This document shows, piece after piece, positions 12,905 to 27,900 of a stretch of 64,000 nucleotides of DNA. The notes under the pieces are model-generated. The model searched no databases. It saw nothing but the letters and a program-made list of their open reading frames with translations, and was not told where the DNA came from. Positions within the stretch are counted from its first letter, which is position 1. Each line of letters opens with the position of its first letter. This DNA comes from Lutraria lutraria (lineage: Eukaryota > Mollusca > Bivalvia > Venerida > Mactridae), in assembly GCA_964023205.1 (NCBI GenBank), contig OZ026835.1, forward strand, positions 1,939,053-2,003,052, given 5' to 3'. Made by a program: the position numbers and the translations under genes.

Positions 12905-15900
12905 GTAATATTCTTATTTATATAATTGCATTACTCAAGTCTAAGGCCAGGAGCTAGTAAATTTCATTGGCTGGTGAACTTTCTAAAAATTGTGTATTCT
13001 TGCAGGCGAAAAGTTTGAACATTGAGAAATGAAAATTGAGTGAAATGCACCGTGAAGTATTAGTTTTTCAAAGAATACGCCCTTTTTTCAATATAATGGA
13101 TATAGTAATATATGGATTTAATTAAGTAATTAGTTGAGTCCCTGACCCTTAATCAACATATTAATAATTTGCTATGCTCTGCAAAAAACTGCTTGTATTT
13201 CTGGATTGAATGACCCAAAATTATGGACATATTTCAGTCATAACTTACTTATTTTACTTCAGCAACTTCAACAGCGCTTGAACTGTTTTGTGCTTAGACC
13301 TGCAGCAGTTCCAATTCGTCTGCATGATCCAGAAGAGGAAGAGATCCCGGAAGATATTGATACAGATGAACTAATGAGAAGTCTGGCTCCCAAACAGATG
13401 GTTGCCCCGAGATTTAGATGGAGGAGGAGCAAGTGGTTGAGGAATTGTCCTGTAGCCCTTCATGAGGGTAACATTCTACCTGGAAAACCTGACTTGGCTG
13501 TCAGGTAAATCAAGTGTATTCAGTATTTTAACAAAATGAAATACTAAGTTTGCTTACAATGTACTCAAGATCTTTCAGACTGGAGCTTATTGAAATACAT
13601 GTAATTGAGAATTTGTCTGTGTGTTTTTTGTAAACTCTTAAGATAGAAAAATCATTTAAACAGAGATTATTTAAATAAATTTTCTAAGATATCCAATAAA
13701 ATTCTGAACTTTTTCATGTTTGCTTTAACGTTTGGTAACACATTGTGTTTGGAATAATATAGGTTAACTGCTCTTTCATTAAGTTAAGAAAATGAATATT
13801 TCTGAATTATATACTAGTAGTTGTTTAAATGTAAAATTTCCTGTTGTTTTTCAGCTTTCTGGACAGGATGTTTTGTCTGTCAAGTGGCGAGGCAATGGAG
13901 AAGTTTCTTAAAAATCCTCGACCATACTTACTGCCTCCACAGCCCAGACCTCCGTGTAAGATATCCGTGCTGGGACCTCCTTATGCTGGAAAAACTACTT
14001 TCTGCCATCTTCTGGCTCAGAAATATGGTGCAAAGGTAGGCTGTTTGTCTATTGATAATTAATGGCTCATTCAACAGCTATGGTCATTGAGGGAGGGGAG
14101 ATAAGATACTGGAGAACTGGGCATTTATATCCCGACTCTTTTTTATAGTTTTCCCCATTTCTTGGCTTGGTTGTTGGGATGGGGACATTGAAATATATAA
14201 AGGCAAGCTGATGCTAGAACCCATGACCTTTCGTTCAGTAGTCCAACATGTTAGCAGTAGAGCACCGTTTATCCCCACAAACCTTATAAGAGTCATTGAA
14301 CTCTTACACATTTATATCAAAATGTTGGTAATACAAAATTGTTTTCATTAAGTAATACATCTAGATTTTTATTTGATCCCAGTGCCATATTTATTGAAAA
14401 TAGAATATACACTGGTGATGTTAAATCAGTACTTAGAAGTTAAGTCAGTTTTCTTCAGTAGATTTTATTTTTGTTCATTTTAGATTGAAAATAAAACTTA
14501 TTCAAAAAACAAATTATTCTATGGTGTTCATATAATACATTGTGTGTTCACATTATGTCTGCAGGTTTTAGATATGGAGAAGTTAATTCAACCCAGAATG
14601 GAGCTTGAGAAAAAGAAGAATATTGAAAATATCAGGAAAGAATCAACTGAAACTGCTATCAATCAAGTTAGAACTAAAATCAAGGAACAGATTGAAGCAG
14701 AACAAGCAGCAAAGGAAGCTGCTGAAGGTAGGATAGTTATAAGTGACTCTGTAACAATCTTAGACAGTAGTAACAGACCTGTCATGGTAATAAAAATATT
14801 CAGTTTTATTTAAAACACCCGATACTGCATCGTGTATATTTGTTGAACTGAATCATATTCTGTGGCAATTTTTATTTCATATAAATGCCCCATTCTCATG
14901 TATCTTCACTCCCCTCTCTCTGGGGTGGCTCTGAAATTATCATAGCTGAAAACAGATAAAAAAATCAATTTTGGTAAGTTTTACGTTGAATTGGGGTGTT
15001 TAAATAATTCTCAATACGAAACTTACAATCACAGGTCCATTACTACTGTCTTTGGTTATATCATTGTACATATCATACTATAGTGCTGAAGTTGATATTA
15101 AGTAGTGGATAATTTAACTTTGTCTGGTTGTGGATGTAATTTATATTCAAGTTCACAGAAAAATATTAAACACAGATTTAAAGGAAAATCTACAAAGTTA
15201 ATCATTACTATATTTATCATCGACAAATTAAGCATGATCGAATACAACATGTATGTAGTAAAATTATCATTCATCTAAGATAATGTTTTGTTTTGTTAAA
15301 GTTTGATTTGATAATCATTTGAACTAATCTATACATAAAGTTTTAAGCCATTTTTTATCGCTTTAAATTCAGTTGCAGAGATTTTATATAATTCAGTATT
15401 GTAAGAGTTAACAATTAATGGACTGTTTGATATAATTAATAATGATTGCAATATAAGAAGTATAATTGTTTTTTTATTCATTTAATGTTGTTTGGTTGTT
15501 TATTTTGTTGTTGTTTATAGTTATTCATTGTTAAATATCTACTGGTGTCTGTATAACATAACATATTATTAATATATATGCAAATATGTTGTGTAACAAT
15601 AAGTTAACCATGTGATATAGATGATAGATTTTGTTGTCAGTTCATATGATTTTTCCTTTGTGATCAATGTTTTAACACTGTTTTGTCAATGTTATTTGCT
15701 AAGCATTTACCTCTTTATGAATAAGGAATGCATTTCAGTGAAAAGAAATGTATCATATAGCTTGGGTATTTAATCTGAAAATGAAATTACAAAGTAACTT
15801 TAATCTACAGCTGCAGAGCGTGAAAGACTTGAACGTGAAGCTGAAGAGAGAGAAGGTAGTCATCTTTTGTTTCACCTGAAATTTTGCTGTTTTAGTAGCA

Positions 15901-18900
15901 CGTACAGTCACCTTTCCTCATTTTTATACACTATCATTGGAGTATTTTTTTTACCCCAGAGTTTTTACGGAGTTTTATCCCATTTTAATGATAGAAGTGG
16001 CTAAATATGTCATAGATGAGATAAAAGAAGATTCCCAGATCATTCCATCTTTAAGATAGTCCACTAGTGGTAAAAATATTTAAACATTTATTGTTTTAAA
16101 GCTCAAAAAAGTTATTTCCTTATTGCTTAATCTTCAGTCAGATCAGATCTACGTGTTCTCAAAATTTAAACCTAGGACTTTTGAATAATCACCCACTCTA
16201 TGACTTTCATTTTGTTTCAATACAAGAAATTCCCATTTGTTTATGATATCTAGCTGAAAAAACAGATCAAGATGAAGAAGAAGGGGGCGAAGGCGAGGAG
16301 GGCGGCGATGCTTCTGACAAAGAAGCAGAAGCCGAACCTTCTAATGATGCTCCTGACAACACAACCGCTAATGATGATTCCAAAGCTGAAGGTGAGGGAG
16401 ACCACTCCCACACTAATACATGCTAGAGTTACTGCTCCTATTTCTAGTTATTACTTATATATTTTATTCATTTCTCTCCTTGTAAAACATTAACATATTC
16501 TCTGTTTCAGAATTTTTCTCTTTTTTGATTATTACGCACTATGCTGTCCTCTCTCTATAAGGTTTTTTTGTCTCTGTGTTGACCACATTTGTTATCTTAC
16601 AACATCTTTCAGAACTATGTTTGTTCTACATGTAAAGCTTTATAAATATGGTCATTCTCTTCATGTGTCTTTTCCATGCTTCCTTTAGTACCAAAAAACC
16701 TAATGTTAATGCAAGCCATGTTTTCCATTTTCGGTTATTTTCCTGTTACATTGAGAGATTTTGCTATACAGTACTGTATTTAAAATATTAGCTAGTTATA
16801 GTAATGCATGCATTACCAATGTTATTGCTATTAAGTTGTTGCTTTGTGTAATTTCAATGTTATGGCTAAGATTAGAAATTATACACTGGTAATTTTCTCA
16901 AAATGCTAATGCCTGTTTATTGATTGGCAAGAATCTTGCTTAACAAATTTCAGTTTTGTATATCATTCCAATTACCAGTTGTGTAGATTTCCATCAGTAA
17001 GATGAGATGCATCATATTTCTGCACTTTTTATAATTCACGCGATTGCTTTTTGTTGTAGTAATTTGTACTTCATACACACTTCAGTCTTAGACACCTAGG
17101 CTTAAAATATAGTACTATTTAGATTTTCTTACTACATGATGCTATTATTTATTATATTTAAATACACATGTTAAGTTACTACTAATATGTCTTATGTTAC
17201 ATCTCTCCCTTTTTTCTTATAGTACTGAAATGTTACATCATTGGATTCTTTTCACAGGCACTTGCCGGGTTGTTCTATGAAACTTTGAATTCAAGATTAA
17301 ACATGTTTTCTAACTGGATTCTTTCTCACTTTGGTGTAGCACTGTACCAACATTCTTGGTTGTTTGGGGATTTTTCCAGCTGTAGTCGTGAGGAAGTCTC
17401 CAGGCTTACACCTGGGTGTAACCACCAAGCTTTCATGAAATACCCACTTCCTCCCTAAATCAAGATTAAGTGGACTGATACACTGAAAGAATCTTACATA
17501 TTTCATATTTAATATTTTCAATAGTAATGGTCATTGTTAGATACTCATTTTGTAAAGTACACTGCTTTGAGTCAGGGCTTGAAATTTGAGGTCTATGAAT
17601 AATGAGAAAGCAGATCTAATTTCAATTAAGAGCTTGTCTTATTAAGTTGTGTTTATTTCCTGTTTTTACTAAAAAATTGTTTATACTGACAATGTGTCTG
17701 AGTTACACTGTATGTACTGCTGAATATTTACTGAAATATAATTTATTCAATAAACATTTAGTAACACATTTTATATGTAGTCATTAAGAAATTTTAAGTT
17801 TTATATTCTTAAATCTTTGTAATTAAGTTTGATAGGAATCTTCAATAGGAATGATGTAAAAAAGATTTTTTATAAAATTTTCAATAATATTTTCTTTTCA
17901 AAATTATTCTTAAGTTTATATTTTCTATTTCATCAGCATAAATAAATCACTTCAAACGTTATTTATAACATACATCATGTAGCTTTCTGTATTTGAGAAA
18001 AACTTCTTGAATCTATAATTATAACCTCTTCTTTACTCTGTTGATTGTAGATCAGTTTATTCCTTATTAGTTTGTATAGTTGTTCATCTTGAATAGTATA
18101 TGAACTAGCAGGGGTGTGATATTTCCTAGGATTAGAAGATTTCCACAGTTTAGATCCTCCCTGGACCCCTGGGAGACCTAGCGGCACCAGTCACCCAGCC
18201 CCAAGTTCAATAAATTTAAAATCCGCTTTGCCATCCAATTAATCACACCACTGACTAGGATTTGAAACTCTATAAAGAACGTCTTGATGCTCTTTGTTGC
18301 ATACATAGTGTTGGTTGAACATACAATAAAAATGTGCATAATTTATATCATATTGTGCTTAAAAAAGTTAACTAGAATACTTGTTACATAGGTTGCCCAT
18401 GTATCTAACTGATAGAGTCTGACAATTGTCTGACAGTATGTGTTTCTCAGTACATATTACTGAAGTATCTTTTGAAATTTAAGTGTTTCTTATGAAAGTG
18501 CTGTAATGGGCTTGGTCTCATATGGTGTTTGTAGTTGTGTACATGTTTGTTGTTATTCAGATCAGCCATGTTAAGGGTCATGAATGCCTTTAGTCTAAGT
18601 ATTCTTCTGCTTGGATAATTTTATAAAATTCTTAGACATCAGTCCCAGCTTTAATAAGCAAAGGTCGTGTAAAAGTTTGACCTTTGATTTCATTTGAAGT
18701 ACAAGTACATATGGCCCTTTATTCATTCATTTCTGAATACCTTTGTATTTTTAAACTAGCTAGTTTATATGTTGTAAATAACTGGTATTGTTTTTCATTG
18801 CTAAATGTGTTTTACATGTTGTAGACTTTATGGTGTAGATTCAGATTATTTCTGTGAACACATTTCTGATTTTAGTTATTTATAGTTTTGTAGCATTGGT

Positions 18901-21900
18901 GATTGATTTAAGTAGAATGCTTTGTATAATTTTTGGTGGTTGTATTTAATTTTATGTTTTATTTTGCTACCCTAACCTGTGTAGATTCGCCTGGGGCCAA
19001 ATCTGATACATCTAAGGTTGAAGAAGAAGGTGAGGAGAAAAAAGAAGGCGGAGAGGAAGCTCCTAAGGCTGATCAACCAGCAACCACTGCTGGTGAGGAT
19101 TCACAGAGTGAAAAACCTGATGATTCACTTGTATCCTCCTCACAAGGTGTTTGGCTAACTCTTAAAATACCACTAACTCCCTTGTCCTGGTGATCTGAGA
19201 TTGTCATACTAATATTTTATGTAATATGTGTTCAATTCAGTGTGAATGTTGGTTAATGTGGCATTGTATGTAACAAAGTGTTTAAACCCATTTTAAAAAA
19301 TGATTCAGTCATTTAAAAACTCTCCGTGTGAGCTCACTTTAAATTGATTCCCAATTTATTTTTTCATTTGCAAAACTATCAATGATATTACTTTATTTAT
19401 TGGTTCATTACTCCTATCCGTCATCAACGAGTATTTCCATCTTTTTCTTCCTTAAGTTCTTCATTGTCAGTATTGTTGATTTTGCCAATGTCAGTTACAT
19501 TACGCATTCCTTTGCATCATTGTTCCTGTAATACACCTGTAATTATCTGTACCAGCAATCAATATCATTACTCTTCATTGTCTGTAATAACTATCATTTG
19601 TATGCAATGTATTTATTCCCTCTGAAGAAATAATAAGTCTATGACATGAAATAATATTGAAAAACAGGTGTAAAACCTGGCAAATATACAGAAAGAAAGA
19701 AAATTCTCTGAAAAACACATACTTATTGTCTGTCTGTACATTTGTACTGCTTGAATTGTGCATTAATTTTGCATCTCTCAATACTTTGTTTTGTCAAAGG
19801 AAAAAAATGACACCATGGATGCATATAAAGATTATATTTTACACAAAGCTATGTAACATGGTCATAATGTCATGAACATGACTGTGTTGTTTCATCCATT
19901 CAGTTACAACATGTATAAGTTTTCTTCATCATGGATCCCTTTATTTCTCCTCATATTACGTAAACCTATTCATGAAGTTTACCAATTTATGAAACAGTAT
20001 TGCAAAAACATCTCCATCATTTTGTTTTAATTTTTCACTGGAGTTAGCATCGCTCCTCGCAACTTTTTCTAGTTTTATTGATGGAAGTAGGCCCGTGGCT
20101 TTCTCCTTGAAAGTACCACTGACTTTCCATAAGCTAATTGGACAACTTCCTCACTTAAGAAATTTGTCTGGTCCCTAATGGGATCTTAACTCTTAGCATT
20201 GGGGGTCTTGTGCTTATTAGTCACTCACTATGAACACTGCACCAACTGCGGCCCCTTTATTGTGTTGTTTCTATGTAATACTACAATGTATGTATACATG
20301 ACACATTTTGAAATATGATTCGAAGCATGCATGTTTTGCTTATATTTGATTCTAGGTACTCAGATCTGCTATCTTGTGTTGCATGGCTGTGTATTATTTT
20401 TGCATGAGTTGTGTTCGTTATTTTGTTCTTTGTAAATTCTAATGATTTTATCAAATACAACAATGACCTTAAAAATTAAAGAATTGCATGCAGTATGCAT
20501 TAGACCATAGATGGCCAACAAATATTTTTATGATAAAAGATATTTTGAATATTAACATTTTTGACTTAATAACAAAATAATCACTTAAATGTTTAAGTAT
20601 CTTTTTATGATTTCTTTTCTTTAATTGAATGTAAGATCTATGAAGTTAATAGCTCAGTATTGTCATTGATATTGTTTTGATCATATTGTGTGAGTTGTAT
20701 TGATACTGCCATCTTAGGTTAACAGTTGAATATTGTGATATTTTCTCAAATTTTAAACAATTATATGTATCACTAACCAACAAATGGTGTACTTTTCTAG
20801 GCCAGGATTCAACTGTCTCTGGTGAACAGCCTGGTAAAGATGCTGGTCCAACAATACCAGAGGTCGATGCTACCCATCCTGATGTGATTGCTATTGTCGA
20901 ACAAGCTGTTAAAGATGCTGAAAAGAACACAGTAACACTCTCACCTGAGATTTATCTGGAAATAATGGAAGAGGGAATAAGTGAAGCTGAAAAGTTAATG
21001 AGAGAGACTAACCCTAATGGACCAATGTAAGTGAAGCAAACTACAGTCAAACCTGTGTTAGTGGCAACCTTAGAATAAAGGCCACCTGGGGAGTGTCAAT
21101 CAAGGCCATTAACGCCATTCTTTTAAAAACTGTCATTGATTAATTAGAATAAAATGACCTCCTAATAAAGGCCACCTGTCAATAAAGGCTGCATTATAAT
21201 TATGTCTTTCGTAAGGGTGGCCTTTGTTCACGGGTTTGACAGAATATGTATATAATTTATTATAATGATGCTCCTAGTCATACCATGAATATAATATAAA
21301 TCTATATCTTGAAAGTGTAATGCCTAATACACTCTTCTTTATTTATTCTGAATGAAAAGGTAAATGTGTAAGTACAATAGTTAGCTATTCTATTTTCTAG
21401 TCATGGTGGGTGGATCTTGGACAATTTCCCAAATACTCGTGACCAGTGGAATCTTTGTATTGAGAAGAACTTTATTCCTGACGATGTTATTGTGCTAAAG
21501 GACAACAGTGATGGTTCTAAATATCTGATGAAAAGATATTATAACATGTTCAAAGATGACATTGATGAGAAAATTAAACAGAGACTGAAGGAGGAAGAAG
21601 AGAGGAGGATTAAACTTGAACAAGAAAGAAAGTAAGCAGAATTTTGATTGGTTACAGCTTTGAAACAAGTCTAGCTATTGGTTGATTTTTAAAACAACAA
21701 ACAAGTAAGAAAGTAAGCAGGATTTTGATTGGTTAAAGCTTTGAAACAAGTCTGGTGATTGGCTGATTTTTATACTGAGGCTGAAAATCAAAATAAGTTT
21801 GTTTGGAGTGCTTCGACCTACTCATGAAAATCCTTGCACATACAATTTTTGGGAGGCTGTACATGTATCTTAGGTGATTTTCAGTGATTAGCACTTTCAA

Positions 21901-24900
21901 GAATAAAATATTGACCTAGCCCTAAAATGTTGCTGAAAAAAACCTGGTATGATCATACAGCATTAAAGCAAAGTTGTCTCTGAACCATATGATGACTATA
22001 GAAAGAAACGTTTGATATGACTTTCAATCTACAGTGTATCTGTACATGTTTTTGTCTCTTTATCCTAGATACTCGACAGCAAAAAATACATTTATATAAT
22101 TATTTGTTCTTGTTTAAATTATTACCTACTGTGAAGAACCTGTTGTGTTCTTTAATGTGATCAATTAATGGAAAAGATGATTTTAAACATAATGATTTCA
22201 TATCCTAAGCCAATCATTAATAAAGACATTTAATGTTTCAGAGGAGACAAAGGGTAGGATATGAATAAGTTGTGTATTGTTCAATGTATGTTATAGTATG
22301 GCTGATCAGTGTTAATGTTGTTATATTGTTAGTTGATTAACTCGTTGAAGCTTTGAAATATTTCTTAATTAACAGATTTGAACACTGTTGTAGTGCAGTA
22401 TTGTTATATCTATGGGTTTGGTGGGATTCATTTGTGTACCTGTTGGTGGAACTTTATAAAAATGTGTTGCAGTTTTTACAAATTCTAAGATACTGTTTGT
22501 AATTGTTGCTTGTTTGTAAGTGTGTAATGTTTGATACAATGATGATGAGAAGTTTGATTTAAAAAGTTTATTGGTATTCTTAACGAGAGCATTGGTCATG
22601 AAGATGTTTTTACATCCATTTACTTTAAAGATTATTATGTTAATTTTTGTCTGATTTTTCATCTTATTTCTTCTGTTGTATTTCTTTTTAAAACAAAATT
22701 TCTAGTAAAAAAAGCAAACAAAAGTGACTGAAAAAACTGAGCAGATGAAGAATTTCTGTTATTTTCAACATTGTAGATCTTTCTTTCAATCTGTTAAAAA
22801 CTGCTTTGTTTATGTTTTTGTCAGTTGTATGTACACCAGTTTTAAATTGATTAAAATTCTTACTTTAGACGTCAAGAGGAAGAAGATAGACTGAAGGCAA
22901 AAGCTGAAGCAGAAAGAAAAGCAGAGGAAGAAAGAAGAAGGAAGGAAGAAGAAGGGGAAGGTGGTGAAGAGGAAGATGAAGGTATGTTCAGTGATGAGTC
23001 CAGTGTTGCTCCTGATTATGGTTCCTGTCTAAGGTTATAAACAATATGAAAATATCTGGAAAGCTTATGCATACTGACCCTGGGCCTTGGAAAAATCATG
23101 TTTACACATAAGTTTAGCATGTCTTTTGAGTATTTGCATTCATAGTACAGTATTCAATCAATCAAATACAAAAATCCTAGTCATTAAGACTGTCTTTGGG
23201 GCCAGATGAATTAATTGAGATATTAATGTGATCTCATTACAAAGTTTATAGATTTAGTGGCCATATTGAAAACTGGTCCAAAAATAGGAGGTTGTAATAA
23301 CGAGAGGGGGTCGGGGTCTTGATATTGTGTTGGTCATATGGTAAGGTTTCACTGCTTTATCTGTGTATATGGTTGTGGGATACATGCACATTGGTCAATG
23401 CACTTCATATATACATGTATGAATGTTCTGTATAGTATGTTTGTATCTTGAAACACTTCCTTGAAAAATTGATTTGTTTAACATTTTATAATGAATTCTA
23501 AATGTTCTAATGGAAGCCTGTCTTTGGTTAGTTACTGAGAGAATGGTAAAGCAAAGAGGAAATCAGGACTCCTTTATTGCATCTTAATACAAGCATACCA
23601 TTGTTGTCAAAATGTTTTATCCAACATAATCGTTATACTAGAGTATGTTTGATCACAGCTCACAGTAACATCAGTAACAAATGGGATATCGAGGGTTCAG
23701 CGCAACACTGTCGTAACTTGTTCTTATTCCAGTATGAGTTACGACACTGTTGCGTTGAACCCTCGATATGTAACCTTCTATAATAACAGATGCATGTAAC
23801 ATACTTGTATAATTGATACACTTAATTGTTTTTGGTTTGCTGAAATTTCTGTCCAGATGTGTTGCAAATACAGAAAACAAGCAACTAGATATCCAATCTA
23901 TATACCTATCTTGACAGGACATGCTAGTATTAAGGGACATCTGTGGCTGACTTTCCTTAATGGACAGTTCCCATCTTCACTAAACTTCCATAAAATTGTT
24001 CCCTGCCCTTGACTTACTGTCCCTGATTCAGCAATATGTTATGAAATAAAAACGTTTTTACTCTCTAAGTTGAACAGTTCCAATTTGATCTTCACCAGAT
24101 CATTTGTAATACTGGTTCTCTGCATTCTTGGTATAGATTTACATAAAGATAGGATGTAGTATATACATGTACATATTACCATTGGTGAATTAGATAATGA
24201 AAGTAAACCAGATGAGGAAGTTGATACCACTCAAGAGAAGGATGACGAAGGTTGGGAAGTTTATAACTCACTGATTGTATAACTCAAACACACACAAAAA
24301 CCGCCGGACCCCACATGATCTGACATAGATGTGAACACTCCACACCCTATTACTAAACCCTCAATATGTTGCATCATGCTCATTATTTACCATATTACAT
24401 AATCTTCAAGATTCAGACATTCACTATATTCTTCATTGTTTTATGTTTTGTTACTTTGTGTGAACTCACTTGTGTTCAGTCTTTTGGTCAAATTTTAACA
24501 TTTTATTTTAAAGTTTATTTGCAAATTATGCAATCAGATTTTACAGTACCTTATAAATGATGTTTTTTTCACAAACTAATCCAGGCTGTGAATAATATGC
24601 ATGTACTTGCTGTTGTCTGTTAACTTTGCTTATTTGTCAAATTTGGAATCTTCATAAGTACTAAGTTATAAGTGCATGCATTTATAGTTATCGCAATAAA
24701 GTAATTAATGATATATTTGATTTGTGAACATATTTGACAAAGTAAAACTAGTATTTATCATGCTGTACAGATCTGATTGTATGTTGATTTTTATCTAATC
24801 TATCGCTGTATGTATGACAACCCATGTATACAGTAGAGATATTTTTTTGTTTTGTTTACGTTGCTGTGTTGTGTTGTAACTTGTTTAACACGTTAATACA

Positions 24901-27900
24901 TTGACTATAGCCGGTGAAGGAGAACAAAAGGTGGAAGAAGGTACTGAGGAACAAAAAGAAGATGAAGATGGTGAGAAAGAGGAAAAGGAGGTTGTGGAAG
25001 AACCAGCAATGGAAGAACCTGCTAAGCCAGGTACAAGACGTAGTAGCTAGACCCTACCTGACAAACTACCTGAGCATGTTGCTAGGCTACTGGTTTGACA
25101 TCTAGCTAGTATCCATCCACGCCTGTAGAAATACTTGACAAGATCGTAGTACCTGTGCTTGAAGCTAGATCTATATCCAACTCTTACCAGCATGTAGTCT
25201 TCACCACTGTTTATTCTTATCCATTTAAACCTTACATTATCAAATCATACACAGTAGAACAAACACAGTTACAGTGAATTCCATAGAATGCAAATTTTCA
25301 TTATAAATATCCATATTTTGCTATGTCCATTGTGCTGAAACACAAGGCTTCTGCTGGGGAAAACCATGACCTCATAAGATTCTTCACTACAGTACAACCT
25401 CTGTATAGCAACACCCTGTGGGAGCTGCAATATTGACTGTTGTTTAGAGGTTGTTGCTCTACAGAGGTTAAAGATATAGTAAATATCAGTTTAGAGAAAT
25501 TGTGAAAGTATTGTTATAGAGAAGTTGTTGCTCTACAGAGGACCGCTCTGGAGAGGTTTTACTGTATACTCAAGTTCACTGTAACTGTTTGTCACTGTAA
25601 TCTGAATTCAGTACTCTGCGAAAAAGGCTCTGATCCTATTCTCTTAAAGAGGTGTTTGGACTTTGGACTAAGATGTTAATCATAGTATTATAGAAAGACC
25701 TTTCTCTTTCTTAAATTCAGTCAGGCTAGGCAATTATTAGAAGTAAAAACTTTCCTGACAGTGAATGAAGGTGTATACAGTCTTGATAATCATCAAATAT
25801 TCCTAATCTTTAATTGTAGTGTTCTGGTGTCCAGTTTGTTGCTATGAAACTACAAAAAATTCTTTCATTTCTTACTGTTTATTTCTACCCTATGTCTATT
25901 GGATATATAGATTTTAATATAGAATTAATTTTTGAATATAATTATTTTTAAATTGCTTCAGTATTTAGGTCTAATTAGAATACATATAAGTAATTAGAAC
26001 TTGAAAGAGGCTTTAATCCCAGTCTGAGTCTGTTTCATAGAAATATCAGTTCTGTGTTAGGTGTGGTTTAGAACAGAACAGAACATTAATTTCGGAATAA
26101 AATGTAGTTTAGGCCTTAGTCAAGCATGAATAAACTTTGTTGTAAAATTTTAGTGTATGATTCACCACTCTACAATTTCATTTTCATTGGAACTTAAGTA
26201 TTGTTCTTTATAATGCTTGTAATAGTGTATGAGACAGTTACACTGTGATTTATTCTTATATGTATTTATACTATCTTTTTCTAATACCTTCTCATACAAG
26301 TAACATGTTATGTTTATTAACCATCTTTTTCCTAATCACTAAAATACTACAGTACATTATAACTCATAACTCAATATATAGACAACAGTGTATCACAGTA
26401 TCTTGTTGTTTTTTGCTTGTTCAAATTTCAATTATTGTGATGTTCTTCCATTTGAATGGTATAAAATTAATTTATTTTTGAAATTAAGCAATAAATATAA
26501 GATTGGTTGATATAAATAACTTACAATGTGTATAGTAAATCTCTGTATTTTTGTCTCTATTAGTTTTCCATCAGTAATTGAATTTAATGTTGTTGTTATT
26601 GTTTTCTTGTTTTGTTTGTATTTTTCTGTTCATTGTGGTATTGAGAGGTTGTGTTTAGTGTTGTTAATTAATACATCAGCAATAAAACAGAATGTTTATC
26701 ATTCACTAGGAAATTAAATAAATAATATATATATAATAAGTCCTCATGCTAACTATTTGTATATTGTAGACGATGATGATGGTACAGAGGGAGATAATAC
26801 AAAGACAGAAATCACTGAAGGTGACAAGTTAATTCATTCACTCATTTACTACTAGTATTACATTTATTCACTCATTCTTTTGTTCAGGCATTCTTACATT
26901 CATTCACTTATTCATTCATTATTTTATTCATTCTCTCAATCATTCATTAACTGTAAGGAGGCAGTCACTTATGGAGGATGGGAGTCTAGTTTTGGTTCTT
27001 CCCAGGAATGATGGTTAGATGAACTGCCTACCTCATATGACTCTGACTGTTGAAAAGGGCGTTAAACTCGATATAAACAAATTAACTATATTCGTTCATT
27101 CATTAACTTCACTCATCCATTCATTCATTCATTTTTATCAGAGTACTCTTCAGTGATTTAGTATGTAAGACTTTGGTATGACAAGACTGTTATGATGTTA
27201 TGCAGTATTTATATGTGAATTAAAACATGTGTTTTATAGTATTTATTTATCTCTTCTATTTATAGGTGAAAGTAATGATGAGAATAGAGTGGAGTTTAAG
27301 GAAGAAGAGGTATGCAGTTTTGTTTTAATATAATTGCAGTTTAGAAGTTTTAACGTAATAATGAACTTAGGCAGGACTTATGTAATGCATAAACTTTAAG
27401 TAAAGTTTTCTTCCTGATTTTTTCATAGCTAGATTTTCAGCATAAAGTTGACTGATATTTTAAATACAGACTAATGCTCGTTATGTAACAAACACATTCA
27501 ATATTGATGAAGCTTATGTGTCACAGCATATTTAATTGATCCTTTCGATTGATAATTTTTCCCTATTTGTAAAAAATAGTCTTTCTGTGAAACTTGGAAG
27601 GAGATCTCTCATCTGAACTTTTTAACCAAAGTGTTAGTAGCTAATTAATTAAAAGAAATTAGAGTTAAAAGAAAAAATGACAACATCTTGTTTCTCACTT
27701 TTCATTAAATCGTTCAGTATATTGCTGGTTAATTATACTGAACACAAACCTTTAAACTACAGTCAAACCTGTGAACAAAGGTCACCTTTGGGAAAGACAT
27801 AATACGGCCTTTATTGACAGGTGGCATTTATAATGAGGTCATTTTGTAATAAATAACCAAAAATGTTTTTTTGAAAGAATGGCCTTTATTGACAGAGTGG

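Noticed and set aside
14728..14786. Longer exon 12 of AK9 using a donor at 14787
   Set aside because: It is open in frame, but the resulting phase does not match the phase-1 acceptor of exon 13, whereas the donor at 14728 does.
17270..17521. Possible extra AK9 exon between exons 14 and 15
   Set aside because: A CACAG precedes it, but no frame keeps phase 1 to a usable donor and the composition is unlike the acidic neighbours.
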